Shown in pieces: positions 1 through 8,603 of a DNA stretch of 64,000 nucleotides. Each line of letters begins with the position of its first letter. The stretch's first letter is position 1. Both the position numbers and the translations under genes were made by a program. A model generated the notes under the pieces. That model was given only the letters and a program-made list of their open reading frames with translations, was not told where the DNA came from and did no database searches. Source of the stretch: WHSW01 sp963821025 (GTDB taxonomy: Bacteria > Actinomycetota > Thermoleophilia > Solirubrobacterales > 70-9); contig CAWGCG010000004.1 in NCBI GenBank assembly GCA_963821025.1, forward strand, positions 682,001 to 746,000. Direction: 5' to 3'.

Positions 1-697
1 CGAGCGGGCCCATCGGGTGCCCGCAGCCGAGCCGCATCGCCTCGTCGATCGCCTCGCGCTGGGCGAAGTCCTCCTCGAACATCCTCACTCCCGCCATCAG
101 GTAGGGGACGAGGAGCATGTTGACGATGAAGCCGGAGCGGTCCTTGGTCGGGATCGGGCGCTTGCCGAGCCGCTCGACGAAGGCCTCGCAGCGGGCCACG
201 GTCTCGGGCGCGGTGTCGATCCCGACCACCACCTCGACCAGCTTCATCACCGGCACCGGGCTGAAGAAGTGAAGTCCGATCACTCGCTCGCGCCGGCCGG
301 TCGCCGCGGCCAGCTGAGCGATCGGGATCGAGGAGGTGTTCGAGGCGATGATCGCCTCCGGGCTGAGCAGCCGATCGAGCTCGGAAAAGACGGCGGCCTT
401 GACCCGCGGCTCCTCGGTCACCGCCTCGACACAAAGATCGCATCCGGCGAGCTCGCTTGCCTCGGTGGTCCACTCGATCGACCCGATCAGCGCCTTCGCC
501 TCGGCGGCCGCCAGCTTGCCGCCCTCGACCGCGCGCTTGACCGAGCGCTCGACCCGCTCGCGTGAGCCCGCGAGCGGCTCGGCGTCGGGCTCGTGCACGC
601 GCGCAGCGAGCCCGGCCCGGGCAACCGACTCGGCGATCCCCGAGCCCATGAAGCCGGCGCCGACGATGCCGACCGTCTCGATCTCGCCCGCGCTCAT
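1..697 (-). CDS. 3-hydroxyacyl-CoA (3-hydroxybutyryl-CoA) dehydrogenase, C-terminus cut by window edge
   Basis: NAD(P)-dependent oxidation of L-3-hydroxyacyl-CoA to 3-ketoacyl-CoA, a step of beta-oxidation or butanoyl-CoA metabolism in the cytosol. I translated it directly, because the reading frame runs off the window; about 232 residues are present of the roughly 285 usual for the family. The N-terminal Rossmann glycine motif GIVGAGFMGSG sits at about residues 9-19, followed by the NTSSIPI and GLHFFSPVPVMKLVE segments that carry the catalytic serine/asparagine and histidine region. The ATG at 697-695 overlaps the TGA of the upstream acyl-CoA synthetase (ATGA), so the two are probably translationally coupled and belong to one minus-strand operon that starts at 4039. 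Confidence 0.93.
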   Translation of the reverse strand, partial: MSAGEIETVGIVGAGFMGSGIAESVARAGLAARVHEPDAEPLAGSRERVERSVKRAVEGGKLAAAEAKALIGSIEWTTEASELAGCDLCVEAVTEEPRVKAAVFSELDRLLSPEAIIASNTSSIPIAQLAAATGRRERVIGLHFFSPVPVMKLVEVVVGIDTAPETVARCEAFVERLGKRPIPTKDRSGFIVNMLLVPYLMAGVRMFEEDFAQREAIDEAMRLGCGHPMGPL

Positions 698-2826
698 CCG
701 CTCAATCGTGCCAGTGCGTCGAGCGCGACGGCGCCCTCGGCGCCGACGGCGACCGGGTTGAGCTCGAGCAGCGCGAGTCGGCGGTCGAGAGCCAGCTGCC
801 CTGCCCGGGCGGCGAGCTCGGTCAGCCCTTGGAGATCGATCGCCGCCGAGCCGCGGCCGCCGTGCAGGACCGCCGAGGCGCGCAGCGAGCGCAGGCCGCG
901 CTCGATCCGCTCGGGGTCCGCCGGCAGCGGCACGATCGCGACGTCGTCGAAGGCCTCGGCCCAGATTCCGCCGAGCCCGATGACCAGCGCCGGTACCACC
1001 CCATCGGCGCGGGCGGCGACGAAGAACTCGATCCCGCCCGCCGCCATCCGCTCGACCAGGATCTCGGCGCCGCCGGCTGCCGGCAGCGCGCGCAGCCGCG
1101 CGTCGGCCGCACGCACCATCGTCTCGTCGGTGAGCGCCAGCGCCAGGGCCCCGGTCTCGCTCTTGTGCAGCAGCGAGGGCGCCGAGAGCTTCAACGCGAC
1201 GGGCCAGCCGATCTCGCGGGCGGCGGCGACCGCGTCCTCGGCGTCCGTAGCAACGCGGCCCTCGGGCACCGGGACCCCCGCCGCCCGCAGCAGCTCCTTG
1301 GCCTCGGCCTCGGCGAGCCAGCCGTCCTCGAGCTCGCTCGCAGCTGCGCCGGTCGCCGCGGTCGCGATCTGGCGCAGGCGGGCCGGGTCGGCGGGCGGGC
1401 GGCGCAGCGCCTGCGCGCAGCGCATCGCCGTCCGCAGCCCGGCGATCGCCGGGATCCCGCGGGCGCCGAGCTGGCGCGCGATCTCGGGGTCGAGCAGGTC
1501 CGGGAGGGTGGCGGCGAAGAGCGCCGCGGCGCCGGAGGCGGGGGCACCCGCGGCGAGCCCCTCTCGGGTGGCCGCCCACTCCACCTCGTGCTCGGGGGAG
1601 AGGTTCTCGGGATGGTCATAGCAGAGCAGCAGCTGATCGATCGCCGGATCGTCGCCGACCGCGGCCGTGATCCGGCGCAGGCGATCGGTGTCGGCCCAGA
1701 TCAGCGAGGTGTAGTCGAGCGGGTTGGCGACGGTCGCCGCCGCCGGCAGCAGCTCGGTCAGGGTCCGGCGGGTGTCGGGCGAGAGCTCAGGCAGCTCGAC
1801 CCCGATCGCCTCGGCCTCGTCCGCCGCCAGCCCGGAGTCGCCGCCCGAGCAGGTGAGCACGGCGAGTCCACCGTCACCCCGCGGGCGGGCGCGAGGCTCG
1901 GCCAAGGCCCGGGCGAGCTCGAGCAGCTCGTGCGGGTCGGCGGCCCAGGCGCCGCCGGCCTCCTCGATCAGCGCCCGGAAGATTCGCTGGTCGGCCGCCA
2001 GCGCTCCGGTGTGGGCGGCCGCGGCCCGGGCCCCCGCCGCCGAGGCGCCGACCTTGAGCACGGCGACGCCGATCCCGCGCTCGGCGCAGCGGGCGAGCGC
2101 CTCGGCGAGCCTGGCGCCGTCCCCGTCGGCCTCCAGGAAAAGCGCGACCGAGCCGACGCCCTCGGTGTCGGCGAGCGCCGCGAGCCAGTCGCTGGCGTCG
2201 AGTACCGTCTGGTTGCCGGTCGAGACCATGGTGTGGAAGTCGAGCCCGCGGCGCGAGCCGATCGCGTTGACGGCGACGTTGCCGCTCTGCGAGATCATCG
2301 CCACCCGCCCCGGTCGCAGCGCCGGCACCGAGTCGCCCCAGAGTGGCGCCCGCGCCGCCACCGCGACCACCCCGTTGCCGTTCGGGCCGCAGACCGGGAA
2401 CCGCCGCTCGTGCGACGCCCGGCGCAGCTCTGCTTCCAGCTCGACGCCCTCGTTGACCTCGCCGAAGCCGGCGGCGAAGACGATCGCGCCGCCGCAGCCG
2501 CGCTCGGCGGCGGCGGCGACCACCGGCGGCACCCCGACGGCCGGGATCGCGACGACGACCGCGTCGACCGCCTCGGGGAGATCGGCGACGCCGGGCACGC
2601 ACGGCTTGCCGCGCACCTCGCTGCGCTTCGGGTTGACCCCGTATACAGGCCCCTCGAACCCGGCCAGCTCGAGGTTGGCGAAGACCGTGTCCGCGTAGGA
2701 CCCGGGCCGGTCGTTGGCCCCGACCACCGCCACCGAGCGAGGCTCCAGCAGCGGGCTCAGATCGAGCTCGAGTGCCGGCTGACGAGTGGCGAGTCGCGGG
2801 CTAGTGAAGGATCCGCTCGACGCCAC
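694..2826 (-). CDS. Acyl/acetyl-CoA synthetase (ADP-forming), fused alpha-beta
   Basis: Interconverts acyl-CoA + ADP + phosphate with free acid + CoA + ATP through a phosphohistidine. The 710 residues match the fused form: an N-terminal CoA-binding Rossmann domain (VAVVGANDRPGS near residue 33), a succinyl-CoA-ligase-like domain with the AAAAHTGALA segment holding the expected phosphorylated histidine, then a C-terminal ATP-grasp domain (WPVALKLSAPSLLHKSE). The GTG start at 2826 lies 26 bases inside the preceding acyl-CoA dehydrogenase gene, with GAGGGG upstream; no later in-frame start precedes the CoA-binding domain. Its first codons run across a degenerate CTCGCCA heptad repeat, giving an unusual N-terminal tail. 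Substrate cannot be told; neighbours suggest short or branched acyl groups. Confidence 0.92.
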   Translation of the reverse strand: MASSGSFTSPRLATRQPALELDLSPLLEPRSVAVVGANDRPGSYADTVFANLELAGFEGPVYGVNPKRSEVRGKPCVPGVADLPEAVDAVVVAIPAVGVPPVVAAAAERGCGGAIVFAAGFGEVNEGVELEAELRRASHERRFPVCGPNGNGVVAVAARAPLWGDSVPALRPGRVAMISQSGNVAVNAIGSRRGLDFHTMVSTGNQTVLDASDWLAALADTEGVGSVALFLEADGDGARLAEALARCAERGIGVAVLKVGASAAGARAAAAHTGALAADQRIFRALIEEAGGAWAADPHELLELARALAEPRARPRGDGGLAVLTCSGGDSGLAADEAEAIGVELPELSPDTRRTLTELLPAAATVANPLDYTSLIWADTDRLRRITAAVGDDPAIDQLLLCYDHPENLSPEHEVEWAATREGLAAGAPASGAAALFAATLPDLLDPEIARQLGARGIPAIAGLRTAMRCAQALRRPPADPARLRQIATAATGAAASELEDGWLAEAEAKELLRAAGVPVPEGRVATDAEDAVAAAREIGWPVALKLSAPSLLHKSETGALALALTDETMVRAADARLRALPAAGGAEILVERMAAGGIEFFVAARADGVVPALVIGLGGIWAEAFDDVAIVPLPADPERIERGLRSLRASAVLHGGRGSAAIDLQGLTELAARAGQLALDRRLALLELNPVAVGAEGAVALDALARLSG
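2766..2800 (-). repeat. Heptanucleotide tandem repeat (CTCGCCR family), degenerate copy
   Basis: Read on the minus strand directly after the TAG stop of the acyl-CoA dehydrogenase (2803-2801), the sequence falls into heptads CCCGCGA, CTCGCCA, CTCGTCA, GCCGGCA, CTCGAGC. Same phase relative to a stop codon as the copies at 56383-56417 and 62544-62578. This copy also encodes part of the N-terminal tail of the acyl-CoA synthetase. Confidence 0.55.
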
Positions 2827-4039
2827 GGCGCTCGAGTCCCCTCGCCACGATCAGCCGCTGGATCTCGCTCGTTCCCTCCCAGATCCGGTCGACCCGCAGC
2901 TCACGCAGCAGCCGTTCGGCGACGTTCGAGCGCAGGTAGCCGCGCCCGCCGAAGGCCTGCACGCAGCGGTCGGCGCAGCGCCAGGCAGCCTCGCTTGTGA
3001 ACAGCTTCGCCATCGAGGCCTTGTGGTGGACGATCTTCGGATCGGCGGCGGAGTCGGCGAGCTCGGCAACCGCAAGCGTCAACAGCCGCCCGGCCGCCGC
3101 GTCGGCGGCGGAGTCGGCAAGCGGGAACGAGACGCCCTGGTGGTCGAAGACGCGGGCGCCGCCCTGGTCGCGCGCCGTGGTCCAGGCGACCGTCTCGTCG
3201 AGGAGCCGCCACATCGCCCCGCAGCAGCGGGCGGCGATCCCGAGCCGCTCCTCGGTGAACCAGGAGCGCTGCAGCTCGTCGCCGCCGCCGATCCCGCCGA
3301 TCACGTCGGCCTCTGCGACCTCGACGTCGGCGAAGCGGATCGTCGGATGCCCGTCCGGGTAGTTGTGCGTGAACGCAGGGTCGTCGACCACCTCGATCCC
3401 CTCGAGCCCGGCATCGACGACGAACAGCGTCGGCAGGCGCTCGCGCGCCTCGATCAGGTTGGCCATCACCACGTAGACGGCGGCGTGGTCGCCGCCGGTC
3501 ACGAACCACTTCTCTGCGTTGAGGCGGAAGCCCGAGTCGGTGCGCTCCGCGGTCGCCGCGATCTGCGACGGATCGGAGCCGGCGTCGCGCTCGGTGACCG
3601 CGTATGCGTCCTTGAGCTCGCCGCGCAGGGCCGGCCGCAGGTAGCGGTCGATGTGCTCGGCCGAGGCGTGCGCCCAGACGTTGTAGGCCTGCGGGACGTG
3701 CCAGTGGATCGCGTTCGTGGTGCGCCCGTACTGCTCCTCGACCAGGGCCCACTCGAGCCGGGTCCAGCCCTGGCCGCCGTGCTCGCGGGCGTGCATGCCG
3801 CCGCCGAGCCCGGCGGCGACCGCCTCGCGCTTGACCGTGGCGATCGTCTCCGGCTCGAGTCGCCCGCCGCGGCGCTCGGCCTCGGCCTCGAGCGGGATCA
3901 GGACCTCCTCGACGAAGCGCCGGGCGCGCGACTGGAGGGCGCGTGCGGCGGCGCCGAGCGCGACCTCGCCCGCCCCGTCGACCCCCGAGGATGAAGCCGT
4001 GGAAGTGGGCGCAGCGTCGGAAATGGCCTTGACCTCCAT
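2801..4039 (-). CDS. Acyl-CoA dehydrogenase
   Basis: FAD enzyme that introduces a trans-2,3 double bond into acyl-CoA and passes electrons to ETF. 412 residues, normal for the family. Recognisable segments: AVTERDAGSDPS (flavin/substrate loop), NAEKWFVTGGDHA, and the C-terminal DRIWEGTSEIQRLIVARGL, where the Glu of W-E-G-T is at the MCAD catalytic base position. The N-terminus carries about 25 extra low-complexity residues before the conserved fold begins, so a later start cannot be excluded. First gene of a three-gene minus-strand operon with the ADP-forming acyl-CoA synthetase and 3-hydroxyacyl-CoA dehydrogenase, divergent from the Rieske oxygenase; a palindromic operator candidate lies between the two starts. 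Confidence 0.92.
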   Translation of the reverse strand: MEVKAISDAAPTSTASSSGVDGAGEVALGAAARALQSRARRFVEEVLIPLEAEAERRGGRLEPETIATVKREAVAAGLGGGMHAREHGGQGWTRLEWALVEEQYGRTTNAIHWHVPQAYNVWAHASAEHIDRYLRPALRGELKDAYAVTERDAGSDPSQIAATAERTDSGFRLNAEKWFVTGGDHAAVYVVMANLIEARERLPTLFVVDAGLEGIEVVDDPAFTHNYPDGHPTIRFADVEVAEADVIGGIGGGDELQRSWFTEERLGIAARCCGAMWRLLDETVAWTTARDQGGARVFDHQGVSFPLADSAADAAAGRLLTLAVAELADSAADPKIVHHKASMAKLFTSEAAWRCADRCVQAFGGRGYLRSNVAERLLRELRVDRIWEGTSEIQRLIVARGLERRGVERILH

Positions 4040-4062
4040 CGGGCCGACAGGGTAACATGCGA

Positions 4063-4078
4063 TTGACTACAAGGTCAA
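4063..4078. promoter_or_regulatory. Candidate operator TTGACTACAAGGTCAA
   Basis: Inverted repeat TTGAC-N6-GTCAA in the 84-bp divergent region between the acyl-CoA dehydrogenase (minus, start 4039) and the Rieske oxygenase (plus, start 4124). Fifteen bases of it recur with one change at 6858-6872, the other strongly divergent promoter region nearby. Likely the binding site of a dimeric repressor; the regulator is not known, although two TetR genes follow at 8604 and 9298. Confidence 0.5.
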
Positions 4079-4081
4079 CCA

Positions 4082-4100
4082 GCGCCCCCCGCGGGGGCGC
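4082..4100. other. GC-rich hairpin in 5' leader of the Rieske oxygenase gene
   Basis: Stem GCGCCCCC / GGGGGCGC (4082-4089 with 4093-4100) and a 3-base loop, between the operator candidate and the AGGAGG ribosome binding site at 4111-4116. It could stabilise the leader or act as part of the divergent control region; no poly-U follows, so it is not called a terminator. Confidence 0.4.
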
Positions 4101-4123
4101 CGACTGGGTCAGGAGGCCGCGCC

Positions 4124-5317
4124 GTGAGCACCGAGAGCAATTCGACGATCACGCTCGACCTCGATCCGCGCGAGGTCGCCCGCACCCAGGAGCCGGTCGA
4201 GCGGGCGACGATGCTGCCTCCGCGCGCGTTCGCCGACGAGGGCGTGCTCGCCTGGGAGCTCGACAACATGTTTCGTGGCTGGGTCTGCGTCGGCCACGTT
4301 TCGGCGGTCGCCGAGACCGGCACATTCATGATGCGCGAGCTCGGCCCCGACAGCATCGTCGTGATCGGCGCCGAGGACGGGCGCCCGCGCGCCTTCCTCA
4401 ACGTCTGTCGCCACCGCGGCGCCCGGATCGTCGAGGAGGCCGAGGGCAAGGTGCGCAAGCGGCTGCGCTGTCCCTATCACTCCTGGTCCTACGGGCTCGA
4501 CGGCTCGCTCAAGGCCGCGCCGCACATGGACGAGGTCGAGAACTTCGACTTCTCCTGCTGGGGACTGATCCCGGTCCGGCTCGCGGTCGTCGGCGGCCTC
4601 GTCCTGGTCGACCTCTCCGGCGAGGCGCCGCAGATCGACGAGCATGTCGGCGAACTGCTCGACCACCTCGAGCGCTACCGGCTCGACTCGCTCGAGCGCG
4701 GCGGCAAGATCGAGTACACGGTCGAGGCGAACTGGAAGGGGATCGCCGAGAACTACAACGAGTGCCTGCACTGCCCGGGCGTCCACCCCGAGTTGCAGGC
4801 GCTGAGCGATTACATGAGCGGCGAGGAGGTCGTCGGCGAGGGCTCTTGGTGCGGCGGCTCGATGACCCTGCGCGAGGGCACGACGACGATGGCGTTCGCC
4901 GCCGGCGGGCACTCGAACGGGCGCCCGCCGATTGCCGGGCTCTCCGACGATCAGGTCAACAACGTCCTCTACTTCGCCTTGTTTCCCAACGCGCTGGTCT
5001 CGCTGCACCCCGACTACGTCATGGTCCATACGTTGTGGCCACGCGCCGCCGGAAAGACCGACATCGTCTGCGAGTGGTTCTTCGAGCCCGCGACGATCGC
5101 CCGCGAGGACTTCGATCCCAGCGACGCGATCGGCTTCTGGGACACCGTCAACAAGCAGGACTGGTACGTGTGCGAGCTGACGCAGAAGGGGGTGCGCACA
5201 CGTGGCTATACCGCCGGGCGCTACTCGGCCGAGGAGGTCGACGTGCACGCGTTCGACCTCCTCGTAGCCGACCGCTACATGGAAGGCCTGCGCGAGCCCG
5301 CGGAGGCGCCCGCGTGA
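4124..5317 (+). CDS. Rieske [2Fe-2S] non-heme iron oxygenase, alpha subunit
   Basis: Oxygenase component that hydroxylates or demethylates a small organic substrate with electrons from a separate reductase. 397 residues. Rieske cluster ligands C95-x-H97 and C116-x2-H119 are intact, and the mononuclear iron site reads NYNECLHCPGVHPEL near residue 210, the arrangement typical of quaternary-ammonium and related Rieske monooxygenases (GbcA/choline-monooxygenase type); that substrate class is inference only. Start is GTG at 4124 with a perfect AGGAGG eight bases upstream. No ferredoxin or reductase gene is adjacent, so the electron donor must be encoded elsewhere. Shares its promoter region, and probably its regulator, with the divergent acyl-CoA operon. 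Confidence 0.9.
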   Translation: MSTESNSTITLDLDPREVARTQEPVERATMLPPRAFADEGVLAWELDNMFRGWVCVGHVSAVAETGTFMMRELGPDSIVVIGAEDGRPRAFLNVCRHRGARIVEEAEGKVRKRLRCPYHSWSYGLDGSLKAAPHMDEVENFDFSCWGLIPVRLAVVGGLVLVDLSGEAPQIDEHVGELLDHLERYRLDSLERGGKIEYTVEANWKGIAENYNECLHCPGVHPELQALSDYMSGEEVVGEGSWCGGSMTLREGTTTMAFAAGGHSNGRPPIAGLSDDQVNNVLYFALFPNALVSLHPDYVMVHTLWPRAAGKTDIVCEWFFEPATIAREDFDPSDAIGFWDTVNKQDWYVCELTQKGVRTRGYTAGRYSAEEVDVHAFDLLVADRYMEGLREPAEAPA

Positions 5318-5346
5318 ACCGCGTCGGGCGCGGCGCGGGGCGGCCG

Positions 5347-6846
5347 CTAGGGCCGAACCTCGAACGGGGCGTTGGCGAGGATCGAGTACCCGTCGTCCAG
5401 CATCAGCCGGGCGACGTAGCGCCCGGGGGCGAGCCGGCCGCTGTCGGCTTTCGTGAACTCGAGCTCCCCGGCGGGCCGGGCGTCGACATAGAGGAAGCCG
5501 AGATAGCCGTAGACGCTCGGATCGCCGGCCTTGAAGATGGCCACGTAATCGAGCTTGTTGCCGGGAGCGTCTTGCCAGCGCACGCCCACCGGTTCGCCGG
5601 GCGCGAACGAGGGCTGCGTCGTTTCGATCGAGGGCCGCGCATCACGGGCCGCGATCCAAAACGGCGAGGAGGCGAGCGGCTCACCCTCGCCGTCGAGCAA
5701 CACAGCTCGGTAGGTCCCGGGGTCGAGTCCGGCCGTGCCGAGCATCGGGGCGATGTGGTCGGAGGCGTCGTAGATCGGGATCGTCTGAGCCGGGTCGCGC
5801 TCCGGATCCGGGCCGGCGACGATCCCGACTGTGCGCCCGGGTCCGCCGCCGGCGAGCGCGTAGCGCACGGTCACCCGCTCGCCTGCCTCCACCACCCGCG
5901 GCGCGGCGCTGACCAGATACGGAGCCGGCGCCGGCTCGACCGAGAAGGTCGAGGCGACCGCGCGGTGATCCGAGCCCCACGGGCTGACCCCGACCTCGAC
6001 GTCGGGCCCGTCCTGCTCGCCGACGACCCCACTGGAGAGCGTCTCCGACGGCCCGGCGGTGAGCACCCAGTCGATCCGGTCGTTGGTCTCGCTGGGACGC
6101 ATCCGCGGCGGCGGCTGGCCGGCGGTCCAGGTCAGCCCCGGCTCGGCCGCAGGGTCGGTGTGGGCCTCCCGGTAGGAGTCGCGAAAGCCGGCGTCGGCGA
6201 GCGCCTTGGAGGCCGGCCACTCGAGCGGATAGGGGAGATCGCGGGCCTCGACCGCGTCCTCGGTCCAGTCGAGGTGTGAGGGGGAGTTGAAGTCCCCGGT
6301 CATGAACACCGGGACGCCGTCCGCGGCCAGCTTCGCCAGCGGATCGAGGTAGGGCTCGATCGCCGGTAGCCTCGCCTTGCGCTCGAACGCGACCACGTCG
6401 GCCGCCGGCTTGCCGTTGGCGACCAGATTGGGGCCGTAGGGACAGCAGGGCAGGTGGACGTTCTCGACCGCGACCACCGCGTCGCGGGCGACCTCGGCAT
6501 AGGCGAAGCGGACCCCGTCGCGCTCGACCGCGAACAACGGGTAGCGCGAGATCAGGTGCAGGCTCTCGTCAACGTAGGGGAGCCCGGCGGCATCGGCGAG
6601 CCGCTGCAGGTTGGCCTCGGGCTCCTGGACGCCGACGATGTCGGCATCGGCCGCGCGCACCGCGGCGGCGACCTGACCGAAGTCGACCGAGACCCCGCCG
6701 TACCAGATGTTGAAGCTCATCACGGTGAGCTCGACCGCGTCCGCGTCCTCCGCCGGGGCGGGCTCGTCCTCGCCGCCGCAGGCGACCAGCCCGCCGATTG
6801 AAAGGCCGGTGAGCAGAAGCGCGGTCAGCCGGCGCACGGGGTCCAT
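5347..6846 (-). CDS. Secreted lipoprotein of the endonuclease/exonuclease/phosphatase superfamily
   Basis: 499 residues with a lipoprotein signal peptide (GLVAC lipobox at about residues 19-23), so anchored outside the membrane. The catalytic core (about 40-305) has the full EEP set: MSFNIWYGG, VGVQEPE, TGDFNSPSHLDW, NDRIDWVL and GSDHRAVAS, consistent with metal-dependent phosphodiester or phosphomonoester hydrolysis. Two C-terminal Ig-like modules (about 310-400 and 405-499) end in LDDGYSILANAPFEV, a tail seen in secreted phosphoesterases. Substrate (DNA, lipid head group, inositol phosphate) cannot be decided. Convergent with the Rieske gene, 29 bp apart; upstream region carries the second copy of the operator candidate. 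Confidence 0.85.
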   Translation of the reverse strand: MDPVRRLTALLLTGLSIGGLVACGGEDEPAPAEDADAVELTVMSFNIWYGGVSVDFGQVAAAVRAADADIVGVQEPEANLQRLADAAGLPYVDESLHLISRYPLFAVERDGVRFAYAEVARDAVVAVENVHLPCCPYGPNLVANGKPAADVVAFERKARLPAIEPYLDPLAKLAADGVPVFMTGDFNSPSHLDWTEDAVEARDLPYPLEWPASKALADAGFRDSYREAHTDPAAEPGLTWTAGQPPPRMRPSETNDRIDWVLTAGPSETLSSGVVGEQDGPDVEVGVSPWGSDHRAVASTFSVEPAPAPYLVSAAPRVVEAGERVTVRYALAGGGPGRTVGIVAGPDPERDPAQTIPIYDASDHIAPMLGTAGLDPGTYRAVLLDGEGEPLASSPFWIAARDARPSIETTQPSFAPGEPVGVRWQDAPGNKLDYVAIFKAGDPSVYGYLGFLYVDARPAGELEFTKADSGRLAPGRYVARLMLDDGYSILANAPFEVRP

Positions 6847-6857
6847 CTTCGCATTAC

Positions 6858-6872
6858 TGACTACAAAGTCAA
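6858..6872. promoter_or_regulatory. Candidate operator TGACTACAAAGTCAA
   Basis: Perfect inverted repeat TGACT-ACAA-AGTCA located 12 bp upstream of the lipoprotein phosphatase start (6846, minus) and 111 bp upstream of the M1 peptidase start (6983, plus). It differs by one base from 4064-4078. Two matching palindromes in two divergent promoter regions within 3 kb suggest a small local regulon. Confidence 0.5.
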
Positions 6873-6982
6873 TGCCGCCCGAGCGATCGCGTTATGTGGT
6901 TTCGACCCACGCTCGCGAGGGGTAGCTCCCCCGTTGGGCCAATCAGAACCCGCGCCTGGGCGTGGGCAGAGGGAGGACTTGG

Positions 6983-8536
6983 ATGCGGAACTCGTGGCGG
7001 CGTTGCAAGTGGGGTCTGTTGGGCACGATCGCGGCGGCGGCGCTGCTCGTTGCGGGCGCGCCCTCCGCGCAGGCGCGCGCGCCGCAGGGCTGTCCCGCCG
7101 GCGCCGCGGGGATCGGCGACCAGTACTACCCGACCTACGGCAACGGCGGCTACGACGTCCGCAACTACGACCTCGAGGTCGCCTACGACCCGACGACCGA
7201 CGTTCTCGACGGCGACGCCACGATCGCTGCCCGTGCCACGCAGAGCGTCTGTCGCTTCAACCTCGACCTGGTCGGCCTCGATGTGCGAAAGATCCGGGTC
7301 GACGGGCGCCGCGCGCGGTGGACGCGCGATGACGACGAGCTCACCGTGACCCCGAAGGAGCCGCTCGAGCGCGGGCGCAAATTCGAGGTCGAGGTCCGCT
7401 ACAGCGGCGTGCCGGTCGAGTTCGAGCTTCCCGGCTTCGACATCCGCACCGGCTTCATGGCGGTCCCCGACGGGGTCACCGTCGCCGGCCAGCCCGAGGT
7501 CGCGGCGTCGTGGTTCCCGGTCAACGACCACCCGCTCGACAAGGCCTCATACGAGTTCGAGGTGACCGTGCCCAGCGGCTACGAGGTGGCCGCCAACGGC
7601 TTCCTGCGCGACGTCGACGCGGGTGGTCGGCGCACCACCTGGGAGTGGCGAGCGCGCGAGCCGATGGCCTCCTACCTGGCGACGATCGACGTCGGCTTCT
7701 GGGATGTCAGTCGCTACCGCACCGACGACGGCCTGCCCGTCTACGACGCGGTCGACTCGGCGATCACCGGTGGCCTGCGCGACGAGATCGACTCCTCGCT
7801 CGCCCGCCAGGACGAGGTGCTCGACCTGCTCGGTGACGCCTTCGGCCCCTATCCGTTCAGCACCGTCGGCGCGATTGTCGACAACCAGGACGATCTCTTC
7901 TTCGCGCTCGAGACCCAGACCCGGCCCGTCTATTCGAAGCGCTTCTGGCTCGACCGCGCGGGCAACCCGGTGAACGGCGACTCGGTCATCGTCCACGAGC
8001 TCGCCCACCAGTGGTTCGGCGACGACGTCGCCCTGGCCCGCTGGCAGGACATCTGGCTCAACGAGGGATTTGCGACCTACGCCGAATGGCTCTGGTCCGA
8101 GCACGAGGGCCAGGGAACGCCGGCGGAGATCTTCCAGGCGACCTATGACGAGATTCCGGCCGACGACCCGTTCTGGTCGGTCGTGATCGGCGACCCGGGA
8201 GTCGATTTGCTGTTCGACAACGCGGTCTACGTCCGCGGGGCGATGACCCTGCAGGCGCTCCGCGACGAGGTCGGCGACGACGCCTTCTTCCGCATCCTGC
8301 GCCGCTGGGCGACGACCCAGAGCGGCGGCAACGGGACGACGGACGAGTTCATCGCCCTGGCCGAGCGGATCTCGGGCACCCAGCTCGACGACCTGTTCGA
8401 GACCTGGCTGTTCACCGGTGAGAAGCCGGCGCTCGATGGTCCGGCGGCCCGCGCCGCCCGCAAAGCTCAGGCGCAATCGGATGCCGGCTCCTGGCTCAGG
8501 GCATTCGAGGCGCGCCAGCAGCGCGGGCGCTACTGA
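6983..8536 (+). CDS. M1-family zinc metallopeptidase (aminopeptidase N-like), secreted
   Basis: 517 residues. A cleavable signal peptide (WRRCKWGLLGTIAAAALLVAG) ends near an AQA site. The N-terminal beta saddle domain is followed by the zinc site VHELAHQWFGDD, and the third ligand 18 residues later in LNEGFATYAEW; HExxH-x18-E is complete. Family members remove N-terminal amino acids from peptides; here the enzyme acts outside the cytoplasm and probably feeds nitrogen acquisition. I chose ATG 6983 because GGGAGG lies seven bases upstream (6971-6976); an in-frame GTG at 6962 has no such site. The long C-terminal helical domain of PepN is absent, as in other short secreted M1 enzymes. Confidence 0.9.
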   Translation: MRNSWRRCKWGLLGTIAAAALLVAGAPSAQARAPQGCPAGAAGIGDQYYPTYGNGGYDVRNYDLEVAYDPTTDVLDGDATIAARATQSVCRFNLDLVGLDVRKIRVDGRRARWTRDDDELTVTPKEPLERGRKFEVEVRYSGVPVEFELPGFDIRTGFMAVPDGVTVAGQPEVAASWFPVNDHPLDKASYEFEVTVPSGYEVAANGFLRDVDAGGRRTTWEWRAREPMASYLATIDVGFWDVSRYRTDDGLPVYDAVDSAITGGLRDEIDSSLARQDEVLDLLGDAFGPYPFSTVGAIVDNQDDLFFALETQTRPVYSKRFWLDRAGNPVNGDSVIVHELAHQWFGDDVALARWQDIWLNEGFATYAEWLWSEHEGQGTPAEIFQATYDEIPADDPFWSVVIGDPGVDLLFDNAVYVRGAMTLQALRDEVGDDAFFRILRRWATTQSGGNGTTDEFIALAERISGTQLDDLFETWLFTGEKPALDGPAARAARKAQAQSDAGSWLRAFEARQQRGRY

Positions 8537-8603
8537 GCCCGGCCGCGGCCGAGCGAACCGCGCCCGCGCCGGAGACCGCCGGGCGCGTGGGTACGCTCGA
8601 AAG

